The position numbers and the translations under genes are program-made. Below are positions 6,477 to 6,718 of a DNA stretch of 6,718 nucleotides, piece by piece. The notes under the pieces were generated by a model. The model made no database searches and was not told where the DNA came from. It saw only the letters and a list, made by a program, of their open reading frames with translations. This DNA is from Propionibacteriaceae bacterium (GTDB lineage Bacteria; Actinomycetota; Actinomycetes; Propionibacteriales; Propionibacteriaceae). Location of the stretch: positions 1 to 6,718 of the forward strand of contig JAJTCL010000216.1 of the NCBI GenBank assembly GCA_021323255.1. Direction: 5' to 3'. Positions within the stretch are counted from its first letter, which is position 1, and every line of letters begins with the position of its first letter.

Positions 6477-6718
6477 GCGGTGTGCTGCGCGCAGAAATGC
6501 GCAGAATCAGCACGACGAAGTTGTGGTGGATAGTCCTCCTTTGCATCTTCGTGCTCAGCGCTGGGTATGCGGCGCTGCCAGCCGTAGTAGCTCTGCTGCA
6601 GAGCAGGGCGGGCGTTACCAGTTCGCCGTTTACTGATCCCGGCATCATCCGCAGCATTTACAACGGCGGAAATGTGCTGTCGCGGATCCTGGCCATGGTG
6701 GTAGGCATCATCGGAGTG
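6473..6718 (+). CDS. ABC-2-type transporter permease, N-terminal part (partial)
   Basis: The frame opens at ATG 6473, which overlaps the upstream ATPase stop as ATGA, and continues past the right edge, leaving 82 residues. It begins MSGVLRAEMRRISTTKLWWIVLL, the pattern of actinobacterial ABC-2 permeases: a short basic cytoplasmic N-terminus with R-A-E then T-T-K/R-L-W-W. One hydrophobic segment follows at about residues 17-44. After an extracytoplasmic-like stretch that includes SIYNGGNVLSRILAM, a second hydrophobic segment begins near 71. It should form the membrane channel that pairs with the ATPase; translational coupling supports a stoichiometric complex. The ATPase's last codons (CTCGAAGGTTAT) give only a weak ribosome site, consistent with coupling. 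Substrate cannot be predicted. Confidence 0.85.
   Translation, partial: MSGVLRAEMRRISTTKLWWIVLLCIFVLSAGYAALPAVVALLQSRAGVTSSPFTDPGIIRSIYNGGNVLSRILAMVVGIIGV

Overview
The window is high-GC chromosomal DNA from an actinobacterium. GTG starts, strong G/C preference at third codon positions, PurB and PurD of the actinobacterial type, and an ATPase/permease pair of the actinobacterial ABC-2 type all point that way. A Propionibacteriales-like or related host is possible, but that is inference. Nothing looks like an insertion sequence, phage, plasmid, CRISPR array, tRNA or rRNA gene.

Layout, left to right. (1) Positions 1-234 hold the 3' end of a LacI-family regulator on the plus strand. It runs tail-to-tail into, and overlaps by 86 nt, a complete minus-strand GH32 beta-fructosidase gene (149-1456). 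Together they look like a sucrose/fructoside utilisation locus. (2) A 79-nt divergent gap carries a short hairpin holding a direct repeat and a plausible purD promoter. (3) purD (1536-2792) and purB (2796-4229) form a tightly spaced purine-synthesis pair, 3 nt apart. (4) The purB 3' region holds a long imperfect inverted repeat and then a perfect 16-bp hairpin, which probably terminates transcription from both directions because the next gene converges on it. (5) A small PspC-domain membrane protein lies on the minus strand (4389-4580). (6) A 207-nt divergent intergenic region contains a 7-bp dyad and a tentative promoter. (7) An ABC-transporter operon runs off the right edge: an ATPase with a proline-rich extension of about 265 residues at its N-terminus (4788-6476), joined by an ATGA overlap to an ABC-2-type permease (6473 to the edge).

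Most of the content is ordinary housekeeping or transport. The two points most worth a second look are the long disordered-looking extension on the ABC ATPase and the altered, shortened glycine-rich loop at the PurD N-terminus, where the family's GGREH motif reads GGRDT with about three residues missing. I did not find convincing evidence of a new multi-gene system.
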